Assembly: GCF_025716875.1 (NCBI RefSeq)
Contig: NZ_JAOVZB010000001.1
Span: 682,001-746,000 of the forward strand
Length of the DNA stretch: 64,000 bases
Reading direction: 5' to 3'
Source of the DNA: Marinomonas sargassi
GTDB lineage: Bacteria > Pseudomonadota > Gammaproteobacteria > Pseudomonadales > Marinomonadaceae
Shown one piece after another: positions 42,256 through 52,173 of this stretch. The position numbers and the translations under genes were made by a program. The notes beneath the pieces were generated by a model. That model was not told the origin of the DNA and made no database searches. It was given only the letters and a program-made list of their open reading frames with translations. Numbering within the stretch: the stretch's first letter is position 1; each line of letters starts with the position of its first letter.

Positions 42256-42771
42256 ATGATAAATCAAGAATGGATAGCACAATTAATGGGCTTCGCTAGC
42301 TTTGCCATAGGCATGTATGCGTTTTACCAAAAAGACGACAAAAAATTAAAAATCGTCATGTGCATTTTTAACCTTAATCACGCCATTCATTATCTATTGC
42401 TAGGCACAGTTGTTTCTGCCATTAGCTCTTTACTTTCCGCTTTCCGTACCGGACTTTCTATTTATGTTTCATCTAAGTGGGTGGCTTTTTTATTCATTGC
42501 CATTGGCCTTATCAGCGGTTTTTATATGGCCGATGAGATATGGGATTTATGGGCAGTGATGGGCATGTGTATTGGCACTTATGCACTCTTTGTTCTAAAG
42601 GGTATTCCAATGCGTATTGCCTTCTTAGTGGGGGCTTGTTGCTGGCTTACTAATAACCTTTTAGTCGGTTCTATTGGCGGCACCTTGCTTGAGGCAACCC
42701 TTATCACCACCAATGCGATCACTATCCTTCGTCTACTAAAAGACGAGCGAAAAAAAAGCCAGTCTACTTAA
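42256..42771 (+). CDS. YgjV family inner-membrane protein
   Basis: 171-residue membrane protein with about five or six hydrophobic segments. It resembles the E. coli YgjV (Imp-YgjV) family in its start (QLMGFASFAIGMYAFYQKDD), the FNLNHAIHYLLLG segment and the late GACCWLTNNLLVGSIGGTLLE. Function is unknown in the family. It is monocistronic, with a terminator overlapping its stop codon. Confidence 0.8.
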   Translation: MINQEWIAQLMGFASFAIGMYAFYQKDDKKLKIVMCIFNLNHAIHYLLLGTVVSAISSLLSAFRTGLSIYVSSKWVAFLFIAIGLISGFYMADEIWDLWAVMGMCIGTYALFVLKGIPMRIAFLVGACCWLTNNLLVGSIGGTLLEATLITTNAITILRLLKDERKKSQST

Positions 42772-42785
42772 TAGACTGACTTTTT
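42751..42785. terminator. Bidirectional terminator overlapping the ygjV-like stop
   Basis: CAGTCTA / TAGACTG stem around the TAA stop, flanked by a run of seven A on the left and TTTTT on the right. It can end both the + strand gene and the minus-strand symporter gene that stops at 42808. Confidence 0.8.
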
Positions 42786-42807
42786 CTATTTTTTGACAAC
42801 TAATCGC

Positions 42808-44091
42808 TTAGGCTTTTGCTTCCGCTAAGTCTGACTCATTACCTGCTTGAGGGTCATTAAACACTGACTCGTCTAGCTGACCTTCGCTTTTCGAAACTAT
42901 GGTAGAAACAGCGGCATCACCAGATACGTTAACCGCAGTACGCACCATGTCGAGAAGACGATCCACACCTAGGATAAGACCAATACCTTCCACTGGTAGG
43001 CCAACTTGAACAAATACCATGGAAAGCATAATCAAACCAACGCCAGGCACACCTGCCGTACCGATAGAGGCTAGTACTGACATAAGAATTACTGTCAGAT
43101 AACCCATCATGCCAAGGTCAACGTTATAGACATTTGCTATGAATACCGTCGCAACACCCTGCATGATCGCCGTACCATCCATATTGATGGTGGCACCAAA
43201 AGGCACGGTAAAAGAAGCTACTGAGTTATTGACTCCTAGTCTCTTAGTTACGGTACGAAGTGTCACAGGAATCGTCGCATTCGAACTTGCTGTACTAAAT
43301 GCAAATACTTGAGTACTACGCATTTTTTTCAAGAAGGTCAGCGGGTTCAAGCCTGACAGCACTTTTAGAATGACTTGCATGGTAACAAATAGGTGGAATA
43401 GCAAGGCACCGATTAATACCAAAACATAACCTAGCAATTGAGCAAGCAGATCCAAACCTAAGTTCGCGATGGCTTTAGCAATCAAACAGAACACAGCATA
43501 AGGCGCTACAGCCATTACAATGCTGACCATTTTCATCATGATGTTGTTCAAAGCTTCAATGAAATCACTAACGGTTTCTGCTTTTTTCCCTACCATCAAA
43601 ACACTGACACCAAAGATAATAGAGAAGAAGATAACAGGTAGCATCTCACCATTACTCATAGCGCTAATTGGGTTTGAAGGAATAATGTTAACCAGCACAG
43701 AAGACAGTGGTGGCGCTTCTCGACCAGAGAAACTTGCATCAGATGTTGCATTTAAGCCATCGCCAATATTAAAGAAAGTCGCGATAACAAGCGCTGTCGC
43801 AATTGCCAATGCCGTCGTTAGCAAATATAAAGCAAAGGATTTGGAGCCGATACGCCCCAATAATCGAATATCGCCAATACCACATACCCCAGACACTAAC
43901 GAAAAGAATACCAGTGGTACAACCAACATTTTTAACGCGTTAACAAACATGGAGCCGACAATATGAAACAAACCATTGGTTAAATATTCATTCGCCCATG
44001 AACCAGTATTGTTAAAACCAAATATATTTATGATAAGACCGACTGAGATGCCGAATACCATCCCTAATAAAACCTTGAACGTTGCGTTCAT
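42808..44091 (-). CDS. Dicarboxylate/amino acid:cation symporter (DAACS family)
   Basis: 427-residue sodium- or proton-coupled symporter. Family hallmarks are FSTASSNATIPVTLRT (serine-rich re-entrant loop), PFGATINMDGTAIMQG (the NMDGT cation site) and ILGVDRLLDMVRTAVNVSGDAAVSTIV near the C-terminus. The hydrophobic profile fits eight membrane helices and two hairpins. Likely substrates are glutamate, aspartate, serine/threonine or C4-dicarboxylates. It stands alone between two terminators. RBS AAGGGGAAG precedes the ATG. Confidence 0.93.
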   Translation of the reverse strand: MNATFKVLLGMVFGISVGLIINIFGFNNTGSWANEYLTNGLFHIVGSMFVNALKMLVVPLVFFSLVSGVCGIGDIRLLGRIGSKSFALYLLTTALAIATALVIATFFNIGDGLNATSDASFSGREAPPLSSVLVNIIPSNPISAMSNGEMLPVIFFSIIFGVSVLMVGKKAETVSDFIEALNNIMMKMVSIVMAVAPYAVFCLIAKAIANLGLDLLAQLLGYVLVLIGALLFHLFVTMQVILKVLSGLNPLTFLKKMRSTQVFAFSTASSNATIPVTLRTVTKRLGVNNSVASFTVPFGATINMDGTAIMQGVATVFIANVYNVDLGMMGYLTVILMSVLASIGTAGVPGVGLIMLSMVFVQVGLPVEGIGLILGVDRLLDMVRTAVNVSGDAAVSTIVSKSEGQLDESVFNDPQAGNESDLAEAKA

Positions 44092-44267
44092 AACTTCCCC
44101 TTGTTTACAAATATCATGTGTTTATTCGCCTCTTTTAATAAACCAATACAGATGATTTATTAAGCTAATAAATAAACACGACAAGGCTATTCGGGGTGTC
44201 TGCTTTTGTTGGAATTTGTTGCAGAACGTTAATGAGAATGAGAAGAAGTTTGGATCAAAATAGCTAG

Positions 44268-44299
44268 TAAAAAGCGAGCAGCCTCCCTGGGAAGGCTGT
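44268..44299 (-). terminator. Terminator after the sugar ABC operon
   Basis: CAGCCT...AGGCTG stem with an inner CC/GG pair; on the minus strand it is followed by GCTCGCTTTTTAC. It lies 12 nt after the end of the ATPase gene. Confidence 0.6.
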
Positions 44300-44310
44300 C
44301 GAATGGGGCG

Positions 44311-45420
44311 TTATAGGCTTCCAGCGTTCAGCAACATGCCTTGGGAGCTGGTATCAAAAAGCAACACTCTATTCAAATCGACCGATAGAGAAATAACTTG
44401 TTCACGAACAATATGAGAACGTAAATCCAATCGTGCTTTGGCTTCTTCCTGACCAAATTTGAAAGTAATTTCCTTATCAAAACCAAGGTTTTCCACCAGA
44501 TCCACTTTCACGGAACCAAACTCAAAAAGGTGATCGCTTGGCGAGGTCAATTGGCTATCTTCAAAAAAGTCTGGCCTGATGCCAACAAGCACTTTTCGAT
44601 ACACTTGTAGGTCTGCCTCACTGGTATTAGCGATTTTACTTATTGGAATTCGATAACCAGAAAAAACTAACTCTCCGTCCTCTACCTGAGCTTCGATCAA
44701 ATTCATGGCTGGAGAGCCTATAAAGGTGGCAACAAAGGTACTTGATGGCTGCAAATAGATTTCCATCGGCGTTCCTACCTGCTCAACAATGCCATCTCGC
44801 ATCACTACGACTCTATCACCTAGGGTCATGGCTTCAACTTGATCGTGGGTGACATAAATGGCCGTCATATTATATTGATGCTGAATACGAGCGATCTCGG
44901 TACGCATGTGATGCCGTAGCTTGGCGTCAAGGTTCGACAAAGGCTCATCAAATAAATACACATCTGCATCCCGTGCCAATGCTCTGCCCATTGCGACCCG
45001 CTGCCGCTGACCGCCAGATAAGTCAGCGGGTTTTCTATCTAGATATTCATTCAACTTCAGCATTTCGGACACATCCGCCAATTTGCTGGCGATTGTCGTC
45101 GCATCTGCCCCCGACTTTTTCAAACCAAAGACAATGTTTTCCCGCACCGACATATGGGGGTAAAGAGCATAATTTTGGAATACCATGGCGATATTTCGCT
45201 TGTGGGGTGGTAAATCATTCACCACTTGATCGCCAATATGCACATCGCCCTGAGTAATGTCTTCTAGACCCGCCACCATGCGCAATGTGGTACTTTTGCC
45301 ACAACCACTAGGGCCTACCAGAACAACAAATTCGCCGTCTTTTACCTCTAAATTTAAACTTTTGACGATAGGTAAATTGCCGTACGACTTGCAAACATTG
45401 CGTAAAATCACAGAACTCAT
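44311..45420 (-). CDS. Carbohydrate ABC transporter ATP-binding protein (UgpC/MalK/MsmX type)
   Basis: 369-residue ATPase. Walker [21 protein letters not shown]-loop [14 protein letters not shown], signature [20 protein letters not shown] and Walker [16 protein letters not shown] are visible. The C-terminal third is the TOBE/regulatory domain of MalK-type proteins ([11 protein letters not shown]). Last gene of the LacI-regulated importer operon. It energises the two MalF/MalG-type permeases; the sugar is unknown. Confidence 0.94.
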   Translation of the reverse strand: MSSVILRNVCKSYGNLPIVKSLNLEVKDGEFVVLVGPSGCGKSTTLRMVAGLEDITQGDVHIGDQVVNDLPPHKRNIAMVFQNYALYPHMSVRENIVFGLKKSGADATTIASKLADVSEMLKLNEYLDRKPADLSGGQRQRVAMGRALARDADVYLFDEPLSNLDAKLRHHMRTEIARIQHQYNMTAIYVTHDQVEAMTLGDRVVVMRDGIVEQVGTPMEIYLQPSSTFVATFIGSPAMNLIEAQVEDGELVFSGYRIPISKIANTSEADLQVYRKVLVGIRPDFFEDSQLTSPSDHLFEFGSVKVDLVENLGFDKEITFKFGQEEAKARLDLRSHIVREQVISLSVDLNRVLLFDTSSQGMLLNAGSL

Positions 45421-45458
45421 TTACTTTCTCCTAATTCCTTATTGTGGCCTAGACGTCA

Positions 45459-46421
45459 TTAGCCTTTGACGCCACCGTCCGTTAAACCACCCGATAGATG
45501 TCGGTTTGCCAGCATGAAACAAATGATCACAGGTAACAGCGTTAACATTGAGGCCGCCATAATTCGATCCCAAATGGCATTTTTGGAAGTGAATAGGGTT
45601 TGCAATGCTAAGGGCAGAGTATGGAAATCTTGATATTGTTTTAGGAACACGGAAGCAAACAGATATTCGTTCCACGCAATCACAAAACAATAAATAAACA
45701 CGGTAAATAACATGGGTTTAGAAAGCGGCATGATAATCCGCCAGAATGCTTCCACTCTCGAACAGCCATCCATCATGGCCGCTTCTTCAAGGGAGAATGG
45801 AATGGTTCTAAAGTAGTTACCTAACATGTACATGGCTACAGGCAGTGTTTGAATCAGATAAATCAAAAACAAACTCAATATCGTTCCACTGGCACTGGAA
45901 GCTAAACCAACGGTCACGCTCATTTGATAGAGCGGCACCATCAATAAAACACCGCCGACCATATAAACAAACAAAACACCGTTTGCCATGAGCGATTGTG
46001 CTGGGAAGCGCAAGCGAGCAATTGCATAGGCAGCTAAAGAGGCCAGCAAAGTCGAAAACACGCCCGTCACAAAAGAGATGGTAAAGGTGTTTAGCATGTA
46101 ACGCCCGAAAGAGAATACTTCTCCACCTGAGCTAAACTTCGCCAGTAGCGCTTGTTTCTTCTCTTCCGATAAAGCGGGGTTATTGAGCAAGCGCTGTATT
46201 GTCTCGGGAATTTCAACTTCTTTGGTGGGCATTAAACCCAGTAGCTCCTTATAGGCTTCTAGATGCAATACTCTTGGCCATAAAGAAGGGTTGCCCCAGT
46301 CAATGGGGTGCTTTAGCGATGTCGATAAAATCTGTAAAAACGGAAACACACAAAAGATCACCAAGGCGATAACCAGAGTGTATAAAACAACAGATTGAAT
46401 GGGAGTACGTTTATTCATCAT
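45459..46421 (-). CDS. Carbohydrate ABC transporter permease (MalG/UgpE type)
   Basis: 320-residue permease. The EAA loop EEAAMMDGCSRVEAFWRIIMPLSKP is typical, as are the N-terminal VVLYTLVIALVIFCVFPFLQ then ILSTSLK and a C-terminus with HLSGGLTDGGVKG. There is a longer periplasmic segment of about 60 residues after helix 1 (ELLGLMPTKEVEIPETIQRL), larger than in most relatives of this class. GGAG lies 8 nt before the ATG. Confidence 0.92.
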   Translation of the reverse strand: MMNKRTPIQSVVLYTLVIALVIFCVFPFLQILSTSLKHPIDWGNPSLWPRVLHLEAYKELLGLMPTKEVEIPETIQRLLNNPALSEEKKQALLAKFSSGGEVFSFGRYMLNTFTISFVTGVFSTLLASLAAYAIARLRFPAQSLMANGVLFVYMVGGVLLMVPLYQMSVTVGLASSASGTILSLFLIYLIQTLPVAMYMLGNYFRTIPFSLEEAAMMDGCSRVEAFWRIIMPLSKPMLFTVFIYCFVIAWNEYLFASVFLKQYQDFHTLPLALQTLFTSKNAIWDRIMAASMLTLLPVIICFMLANRHLSGGLTDGGVKG

Positions 46422-46437
46422 AGTAACTTCTCCACCT

Positions 46438-47304
46438 CTACCATTTCAGGACTTTACGAACGTAAAGCCAAATTAACCCAACTAGAACCAAGAGCTGTAT
46501 AACAGATATGGCGGCAGCTCCACCCTGATCAACAACACCAGAAAATGCTTGGTAATAAGTAAAAATAGGCAAGGTTTCTACGTTAGGTGCGAGCAGGAAG
46601 ACATCCTCGAAACGGTTGAGGTTCCAGATAATGCGTAACAGAACCACTGTCGCAATAACAAACTTCAGCTCAGGCAGTGTCACATGCCAAAAGCGCCCCC
46701 AAGCATTCTGCCCATCAATAGCTGCCGCTTCATATAAATCTTTTGGAACACTTTGCAATTTGGCGAGTAGCAACAGATAAGCAATTGGGAAATGCTTCCA
46801 AATATCAAACAGGATCACCACGAAGAGAGCGGAATCTGGGTCACCAATCATATTCTCTCGGGTATCTGATAAATGCAGCACATCCACCATCACATGGTTA
46901 TAAATGCCATTTACAGGGTCGAAAATGAACTGCCAACCAAACACCACACTGATCACAGGGGCAAAGTAGGGCAGTAAAATAAGGCCACGGGCGAGGTTAC
47001 GAAAGTGGAATTCTTGGTTCATTAAGATAGCGGCGGCGAGCCCTAATACCGTGGTACCGGTCACAGTCCCTAATAGGTAAACCACTGAAATTCCTATGGA
47101 ATTATAATAACGAGGATTACCCAGTAGCTCGCTGTAATTATCAAAGCCAACAAAGATTTTTGTGCCATTAAGCTGCACATCGAAAAAACTTAAATAGACA
47201 TTAAATAAAATAGGGTAGATAACCAGTAAGCCAATAATGCCTACTGCCGGAGCCACTAACTTGAGCCCCAGTCTCGCTTCGTTTTTGATCAATACAGATG
47301 ACAT
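46438..47304 (-). CDS. Carbohydrate ABC transporter permease (MalF/UgpA type)
   Basis: 288-residue permease. The EAA loop KDLYEAAAIDGQNAWGRFWHVTLPELKF is visible, with six predicted membrane segments. The open frame begins at 47352, but the ATG at 47304 has AGGGAGA about 6 nt upstream and gives a normal N-terminus (MSSVLIKNEARLGLKLVAPA). It pairs with the MalG-type permease encoded 16 nt downstream. Confidence 0.92.
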   Translation of the reverse strand: MSSVLIKNEARLGLKLVAPAVGIIGLLVIYPILFNVYLSFFDVQLNGTKIFVGFDNYSELLGNPRYYNSIGISVVYLLGTVTGTTVLGLAAAILMNQEFHFRNLARGLILLPYFAPVISVVFGWQFIFDPVNGIYNHVMVDVLHLSDTRENMIGDPDSALFVVILFDIWKHFPIAYLLLLAKLQSVPKDLYEAAAIDGQNAWGRFWHVTLPELKFVIATVVLLRIIWNLNRFEDVFLLAPNVETLPIFTYYQAFSGVVDQGGAAAISVIQLLVLVGLIWLYVRKVLKW

Positions 47305-47397
47305 CGTCTCTCCCTTCAGATCGCAAAAAAGCAACCTAATTCGGCGAATCAAAGAAACCTAAAACTCTTTTAAAAAACCGTTTTTAAAGCCTTAAGA

Positions 47398-47428
47398 GGT
47401 GAACCTGCACAGCAGGTGCAAGTTCACC
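47398..47428 (-). other. Intercistronic hairpin after the sugar-binding protein gene
   Basis: GGTGAACCTGCAC / GTGCAAGTTCACC with one mismatch and a 5-nt loop, placed 8 nt after the binding-protein stop and before the first permease gene. It has the same position logic as the hairpin at 9777-9815, so it may favour binding-protein mRNA. Confidence 0.65.
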
Positions 47429-47436
47429 AACCTAAT

Positions 47437-48792
47437 TTATTTAGCAATAATGGCTTTCATCTCAGCTTCCGCTTCATCGAGCGCTTCTTGAGGGTCTTTG
47501 CCTTCGATAGTGACGTCATAGATCATTCTCGGAATGACAGACTTAGCAAAAATCTCACCCGAAGCTGGGTAGGTTTTGCCATCGACAACAGAGAAGGAGC
47601 GTATCGTGTCAAAACCAGAAACGATTTGTTTCATTTGATCCGCACCATACAGGTTAAATACCCCTGTAGGGTCGGTACGGTAGGAAGGGTCTTCCGCAAT
47701 GCCTTTCAGCATAGGGTTCATGCCACCCGGAGCCATGTGCAAAAAGATGATGTAACTTGCTGGGTCATACATGAACTTGATGAAGTCTTGGGTGGCTTTT
47801 TGGTCTTCCGCATTTTGGTTTTTTAATGCTACTAAACCAGATACTGTGCCATAAGATGCAGCGCTTTTATTGGTGATAATGGGCTCAAATCCAGTGTTTT
47901 TCACCAAGTTTGGGTCAAAAGTGCCGCCGCTCAGTTCTTTGAAGTTCTCTGAAGTTAAGGAGCTTTTTGCCACCTCTGCTAGCGATAAATCATCCATGAT
48001 GTAGGTGGAGTAAAAGAACATGGCCATTTTGCCTTGCAAGTAGTAATCCCTTGCACGCCAGTTTTGTGGCCCGGGAGGATTGTACTGGGCAAGCTCATTA
48101 TAATATTCGATGGTTTCTAGTGTCGCAGGGCTGTTAAATACAAGGTTCCCTTGCTCATCAAACTCACTGGCATTATTGGACAAGGCTAATTGAGTAAATA
48201 CTTGTTCTGTATAGCTATCTTGTTTCGTTCCTACCAAGATGCCGTATTGGTTATTAGCCTTGTCAGTTAACACTTCGGCGGCCTTAGCAATGTTTTCCCA
48301 CGTATTAGGGGCTGCTAGTCCCTTCTCTGCAAACCAGTCTTTACGGTACCAAATACCCTGAATCCAACCGTGGTAGGGTAAGCCGTAATATTCACCTGAA
48401 GGCGACTTTAAGCTATTTAGTGCGCCAGTATGAAAACGCGTTTGGCCGATATCCTTAACCACAGCTTGGTGAGAACTGGTATCCACTACGCCCTCTTCAC
48501 CAAAGGCCATAATCAGCTCAGAATTGACTTCTATCAGCTCTGGCGTGGTACCAGCAGCAACCGCTGCTGCCATTTGGGTCGCCATTTCGTTTTCATCAAC
48601 GGCAACCACTTTCACCGTCACGTTGTCATTGAGGGCCTCAAAAGTATCGGCAAGCAATTCAATGGTTTGCAGTCGATCAGTTTGAGTTTGAGCAGTCCAG
48701 AACTCGACAGTAGCTGCTTGGCTCATAGAGCTAAATAGCAATCCATTTGCTAATACAGTACTGGTGACTATTAGGGGGTTAAGCTTGTTCAT
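47437..48792 (-). CDS. Carbohydrate ABC transporter substrate-binding protein (family 1)
   Basis: 451-residue periplasmic binding protein with signal peptide (MNKLNPLIVTSTVLANGLLF, then SSMSQA). Mature features of the extracellular solute-binding family 1 include TVEFWTAQTQTDRLQTIELL, a flexible central region LPYHGWIQGIWYRKDWFAEK, and KNTGFEPIITNKSAASYGTV then SGLVALK. A GTG two codons earlier is less likely than the ATG, which has GAGGAAG upstream. First transporter gene after the LacI regulator. The sugar or polyol ligand is not identifiable by eye. Confidence 0.92.
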   Translation of the reverse strand: MNKLNPLIVTSTVLANGLLFSSMSQAATVEFWTAQTQTDRLQTIELLADTFEALNDNVTVKVVAVDENEMATQMAAAVAAGTTPELIEVNSELIMAFGEEGVVDTSSHQAVVKDIGQTRFHTGALNSLKSPSGEYYGLPYHGWIQGIWYRKDWFAEKGLAAPNTWENIAKAAEVLTDKANNQYGILVGTKQDSYTEQVFTQLALSNNASEFDEQGNLVFNSPATLETIEYYNELAQYNPPGPQNWRARDYYLQGKMAMFFYSTYIMDDLSLAEVAKSSLTSENFKELSGGTFDPNLVKNTGFEPIITNKSAASYGTVSGLVALKNQNAEDQKATQDFIKFMYDPASYIIFLHMAPGGMNPMLKGIAEDPSYRTDPTGVFNLYGADQMKQIVSGFDTIRSFSVVDGKTYPASGEIFAKSVIPRMIYDVTIEGKDPQEALDEAEAEMKAIIAK

Positions 48793-48886
48793 TGTCACTT
48801 CCTCACAGGTTTATTTTTATTAATATTTTGTTTTCAGGGCTTTCTAAACTTAATTTTTGTCATTCAATTTTTGCTCTACAAAATTG

Positions 48887-49882
48887 TTAGAATCCCGTTT
48901 GTACAACTCCGGGAGCTAATATTTTTTGCAAAGCTTCTACGGGTACACCTTTAATACGAGAAGTCATCATTTTCGCGAGTTGTTCACCAATCTGATTAGG
49001 CGCTGCTTGCTGAATACAAACAATGCCCATATTGGCAGCCAACTCATCAAAAGGGGTATCGCACCCAACCACGCAAATATCGTGTTCCATCCCTTTTATT
49101 CTCATCACCGCCAACGCGGCACTACGTGCACTGGTCGAGGTTAAGCAAATTAGCGCGGTAATATGCGGACGCTGTAACAGATACTCTGCACAGGCCAAAT
49201 AGGTTTCTTCCTCATTGAAACCCACTTCCAAATAATCCTCTATGTTAATGCTTAACGCCTTTTCCTGCGCTGCCGACTGTATGCCTCGCTGCCTTTCTTT
49301 AGCGAAATAGTAGCGATCATTCACCGTGATCACCCCTATATGGCGATGGCCTTGCTCATACAGTTGGTTCAAACTCAGTCGACCCACTTGGTAGTTATCC
49401 AAATCCAGCCAAGCAAAGGCATCGGCTTGTTCGTTACGGCCGTAGCACACAAAAGGTACGTTAAGTTTCAGTAATCTATGGATTTTAGGGTCGTTGACCC
49501 GAGTACGAAGGAGTAAAAAGCCCTCTTGATCGCCCGCTTTAACAAGGCGCTCAAACTCGCTTAATTCCTGTTCACCAGTGTCTATCATCACCACTTGGAG
49601 CAAGTAGCCTTCTACTTGCAGTGCCTGACGGACACCCGCTAATACCTTCGAAAGAATGGCGTCGAGATATTGAGCCTCTTGGCTCGGCACAATCGCAGTA
49701 ATCACCCGCTTGGCCTGTACCCAATGAGCTGAATCTGCTCCTTTTAACTGATACCCCTGACGCATAGCCTCTTTCATCACACGCTTTTTAGTGCGTGGGC
49801 TAATGTCTGGGTAGTCATTCAGTGCTCGCGACACTGTGGAGACCGACAAGTCTAGTTGGGTAGCTATCTCTTTAATTGACAT
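48887..49882 (-). CDS. LacI family transcriptional regulator
   Basis: 331-residue repressor. N-terminal LacI helix-turn-helix SIKEIATQLDLSVSTVSRAL followed by the hinge, then a periplasmic-binding-protein-like sensor with NQLYEQGHRHIGVITVNDRY and GCDTPFDELAANMGIVCIQQ. It lies 94 nt upstream of the sugar-binding protein gene on the same strand, so it presumably controls the importer operon and responds to the transported sugar. Confidence 0.93.
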   Translation of the reverse strand: MSIKEIATQLDLSVSTVSRALNDYPDISPRTKKRVMKEAMRQGYQLKGADSAHWVQAKRVITAIVPSQEAQYLDAILSKVLAGVRQALQVEGYLLQVVMIDTGEQELSEFERLVKAGDQEGFLLLRTRVNDPKIHRLLKLNVPFVCYGRNEQADAFAWLDLDNYQVGRLSLNQLYEQGHRHIGVITVNDRYYFAKERQRGIQSAAQEKALSINIEDYLEVGFNEEETYLACAEYLLQRPHITALICLTSTSARSAALAVMRIKGMEHDICVVGCDTPFDELAANMGIVCIQQAAPNQIGEQLAKMMTSRIKGVPVEALQKILAPGVVQTGF

Positions 49883-50053
49883 GTTTTTTCAGCTGCACTT
49901 TTGCCACTCTTATTTTTATTCAATCCATATGAAAACTTTAATTTATAAAGCTCTATATTGTGTATTTTGTGATCAGCTAAATCGACGATAAGACCGAAAA
50001 TGTTTCGATGCAAGGCTTTATTTTTGCACACTTATAGAGCGTTTTAGTATTAA

Positions 50054-50452
50054 TCACTGCCTATCCGCTGGGTGATTGACGCCATCGTTGGTCACAACAT
50101 TTTCTATATCGAAGGGGTTAACTCCTTCAAGGCAACCTATGTTGTAACCATATAAATTCGGGAAAGATCGTCTTTGATGATGGGTATAAATGCCACACTC
50201 TGAGCAAAAAAAGTGTTTCGCTACATTGGTATTAAATTGATACAACTTGAGAACGTCATGGCCTTTTACAATGCGCAGGTTGGCTAAGTCTACCGAGCCA
50301 ACGATGGCACCTTTGCGCCGACAAATAGAGCAATCGCAACGCCTTGGGTTTTCGACACCATTGGGCAAAGTCAGCTCCAATTCCACTGCACCACAATGGC
50401 AAGTGGCTTTGTGTTTAGGTTGGATAATAGTATCGCCAATCTTGTGAATCAT
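50054..50452 (-). CDS. GFA (CENP-V) family zinc protein
   Basis: 132-residue protein of the glutathione-dependent formaldehyde-activating/CENP-V fold. The zinc-site cysteines are visible: CHCGAVELEL, RCDCSICRRKG and FFCSECGIYTHH. The open frame extends into the tag gene, but the ATG at 50452 has GGAG about 8 nt upstream and starts MIHKIGDT. It is placed 37 nt after tag on the same strand. Activity is unknown: the family name does not establish formaldehyde chemistry for every member. Confidence 0.88.
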   Translation of the reverse strand: MIHKIGDTIIQPKHKATCHCGAVELELTLPNGVENPRRCDCSICRRKGAIVGSVDLANLRIVKGHDVLKLYQFNTNVAKHFFCSECGIYTHHQRRSFPNLYGYNIGCLEGVNPFDIENVVTNDGVNHPADRQ

Positions 50453-50489
50453 CCCTTCTTCTCCTTTTATCTGACTAATGAAGCAGGCT

Positions 50490-51080
50490 TTATGTGGGCC
50501 TTTTAAACTCTTTTCTTGCTTGATGTATTTTTTGACGCATGAAGCATTGCTCCTCATGGTCATTAATCAGTCCCATCGACTGCATAAAGGCATATAGGGT
50601 CGTCGGTCCAACAAAAGTCCAACCGCGCTTTTTGAGGGCTTTTGATAGCGCAATGGATTCTGCACAGGTAGTTTGACTAGCAGGAGGAACATCTTGGTTT
50701 GCCGGTTCATAACGCCATAAAAAAGCCGCTAGGGAGCCTTCTTCTGCCACTAGTTCTTGAGCTCGTTGAGCATTATTGATCACAGCGAGGATTTTGCGCT
50801 TGTTACGTATAATGTCTTTATTAGCCAGTAACTCGGCGACTTTTACATCGTCAAATTCAGCCACTTTATGAAAATCGAAGTGTTGGAAGGCTAGGCGAAA
50901 ACTGTCTCGTTTAGACAAAATGGTTCGCCAGCTAAGGCCTGATTGAAAGGTTTCTAGGCAGAGTTTTTCGAATAGACGCTGGTCATCATCAACGGGAAGG
51001 CCCCATTCTTTATCGTGATAATGGGGAAAGTCAGGGGCGCTATCCGCCCAAACACAGCGAGATTTCTGATCTTGCTCCAT
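50490..51080 (-). CDS. tag: DNA-3-methyladenine glycosylase I
   Basis: 196-residue repair enzyme that removes 3-methyladenine from DNA. The N-terminal CVWADSAPDFPHYHDKEWGLP with the zinc Cys and His, the helical core LCLETFQSGLSWRTILSKRD and the C-terminal zinc ligands in NDHEEQCFMRQ are all present. Length is normal for Tag. Probably cotranscribed with the downstream GFA gene. Confidence 0.95.
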   Translation of the reverse strand: MEQDQKSRCVWADSAPDFPHYHDKEWGLPVDDDQRLFEKLCLETFQSGLSWRTILSKRDSFRLAFQHFDFHKVAEFDDVKVAELLANKDIIRNKRKILAVINNAQRAQELVAEEGSLAAFLWRYEPANQDVPPASQTTCAESIALSKALKKRGWTFVGPTTLYAFMQSMGLINDHEEQCFMRQKIHQARKEFKRPT

Positions 51081-51193
51081 GCTTTAACGCCGCTCCCAGA
51101 TACCATTCAAGAGCCCCTATCAAATCATTATAATGAAACAATGTGAAGCCAAAAAATTGGCTTCACATCTATGCTGGAATATCTGTGCTGGAA

Positions 51194-52078
51194 TTAGCCG
51201 CTGACACTTTTCTTGACAGCTTTTACTAATACCGACGTATCCATACGACCCAAGCCTTCAGCTTGAAGGTCTGCATAATAGGAGTCTGTTTGTTTAGTTA
51301 AAGGTAGGTCCAGCTGATATTGCTCTGCCTGATCAAGGCAGATACCTAAATCTTTGCGCATCCAATCAATAGCAAAACCAAAATCAAACTTGTCTTGAGC
51401 CATGGTTTCTAATCGGTTTGCCATTTGCCATGAGCCAGCAGCGCCATGCTGTAACGTATCGACAACTTGCTTAATATCTAGGTTGGCCTTTTCCGCCAGC
51501 ATTAACGCTTCGCTTAGCCCCTGTAAAACCCCTGCGATACAAATTTGATTGACCATCTTACTGCGCTGGCCTTGCCCAGCAACACCCATCAACTGAATCT
51601 GTTTAGAGTAATGGGTCATCACTTCTGAAGCCGTCTGAAAAGCCAATTCATCGCCTCCACACATGACGGTTAATACACCATTTTCAGCACCTGCTTGGCC
51701 ACCGGAGACGGGAGCATCGACAAAGTGAACTTGCTGCTGTTTACTTGCTGCGTAGAGTTCTTCCGCCAGTACTGCAGAAGTCGTGGTATGGTCCACTAGA
51801 ACCGAGCCAGAATGCATGCCAGCCAAAGCACCGTCACTGCCATAGATAACACTACGAACATCATTGTCATTACCAACACAAACAAAGACGACATCAGCAC
51901 CTGTCGCGGCTTCAGCTGGCGTATTAGCCGCTGTGCCTGAAAACTCCTTTGCCCATTTATCGGCTTTTGCTTTGGTTCGGTTATAAACACAAACAGAATA
52001 GCCTGCATTCGCCAAATGACCGGCCATCGGGTAACCCATAACGCCTAAACCAATAAAAGCGACTTTTACTTTTTCCAT
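51194..52078 (-). CDS. 3-hydroxyisobutyrate dehydrogenase family NAD(P)-dependent oxidoreductase
   Basis: 294-residue beta-hydroxyacid dehydrogenase. Rossmann motif VAFIGLGVMGYPMAGHL at the N-terminus, substrate loop VDAPVSGGQAGAENG, and the catalytic Lys region GQGQRSKMVNQICIAGVLQG. The frame opens at 52147, but the ATG at 52078 has GGAG about 8 nt upstream and the correct N-terminus. Substrates in the family include 3-hydroxyisobutyrate, tartronate semialdehyde and succinate semialdehyde. It is divergent from a MocR regulator gene, so it is probably its target. Confidence 0.9.
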   Translation of the reverse strand: MEKVKVAFIGLGVMGYPMAGHLANAGYSVCVYNRTKAKADKWAKEFSGTAANTPAEAATGADVVFVCVGNDNDVRSVIYGSDGALAGMHSGSVLVDHTTTSAVLAEELYAASKQQQVHFVDAPVSGGQAGAENGVLTVMCGGDELAFQTASEVMTHYSKQIQLMGVAGQGQRSKMVNQICIAGVLQGLSEALMLAEKANLDIKQVVDTLQHGAAGSWQMANRLETMAQDKFDFGFAIDWMRKDLGICLDQAEQYQLDLPLTKQTDSYYADLQAEGLGRMDTSVLVKAVKKSVSG

Positions 52079-52173
52079 ATCCAATACTCCTCTGAAAGCG
52101 ATAACGTCAATGCTGGTGACAAGTTCAAGTGACCAGTACGAAAACAAACCATTTGATATATACTAATATTGAT

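Noticed and set aside
49995..50007. CGAAAATGTTTCG as a LacI operator
   Set aside because: The arms are only 5 bp, the centre is odd-length, and no second copy was found before the sugar-binding protein gene.
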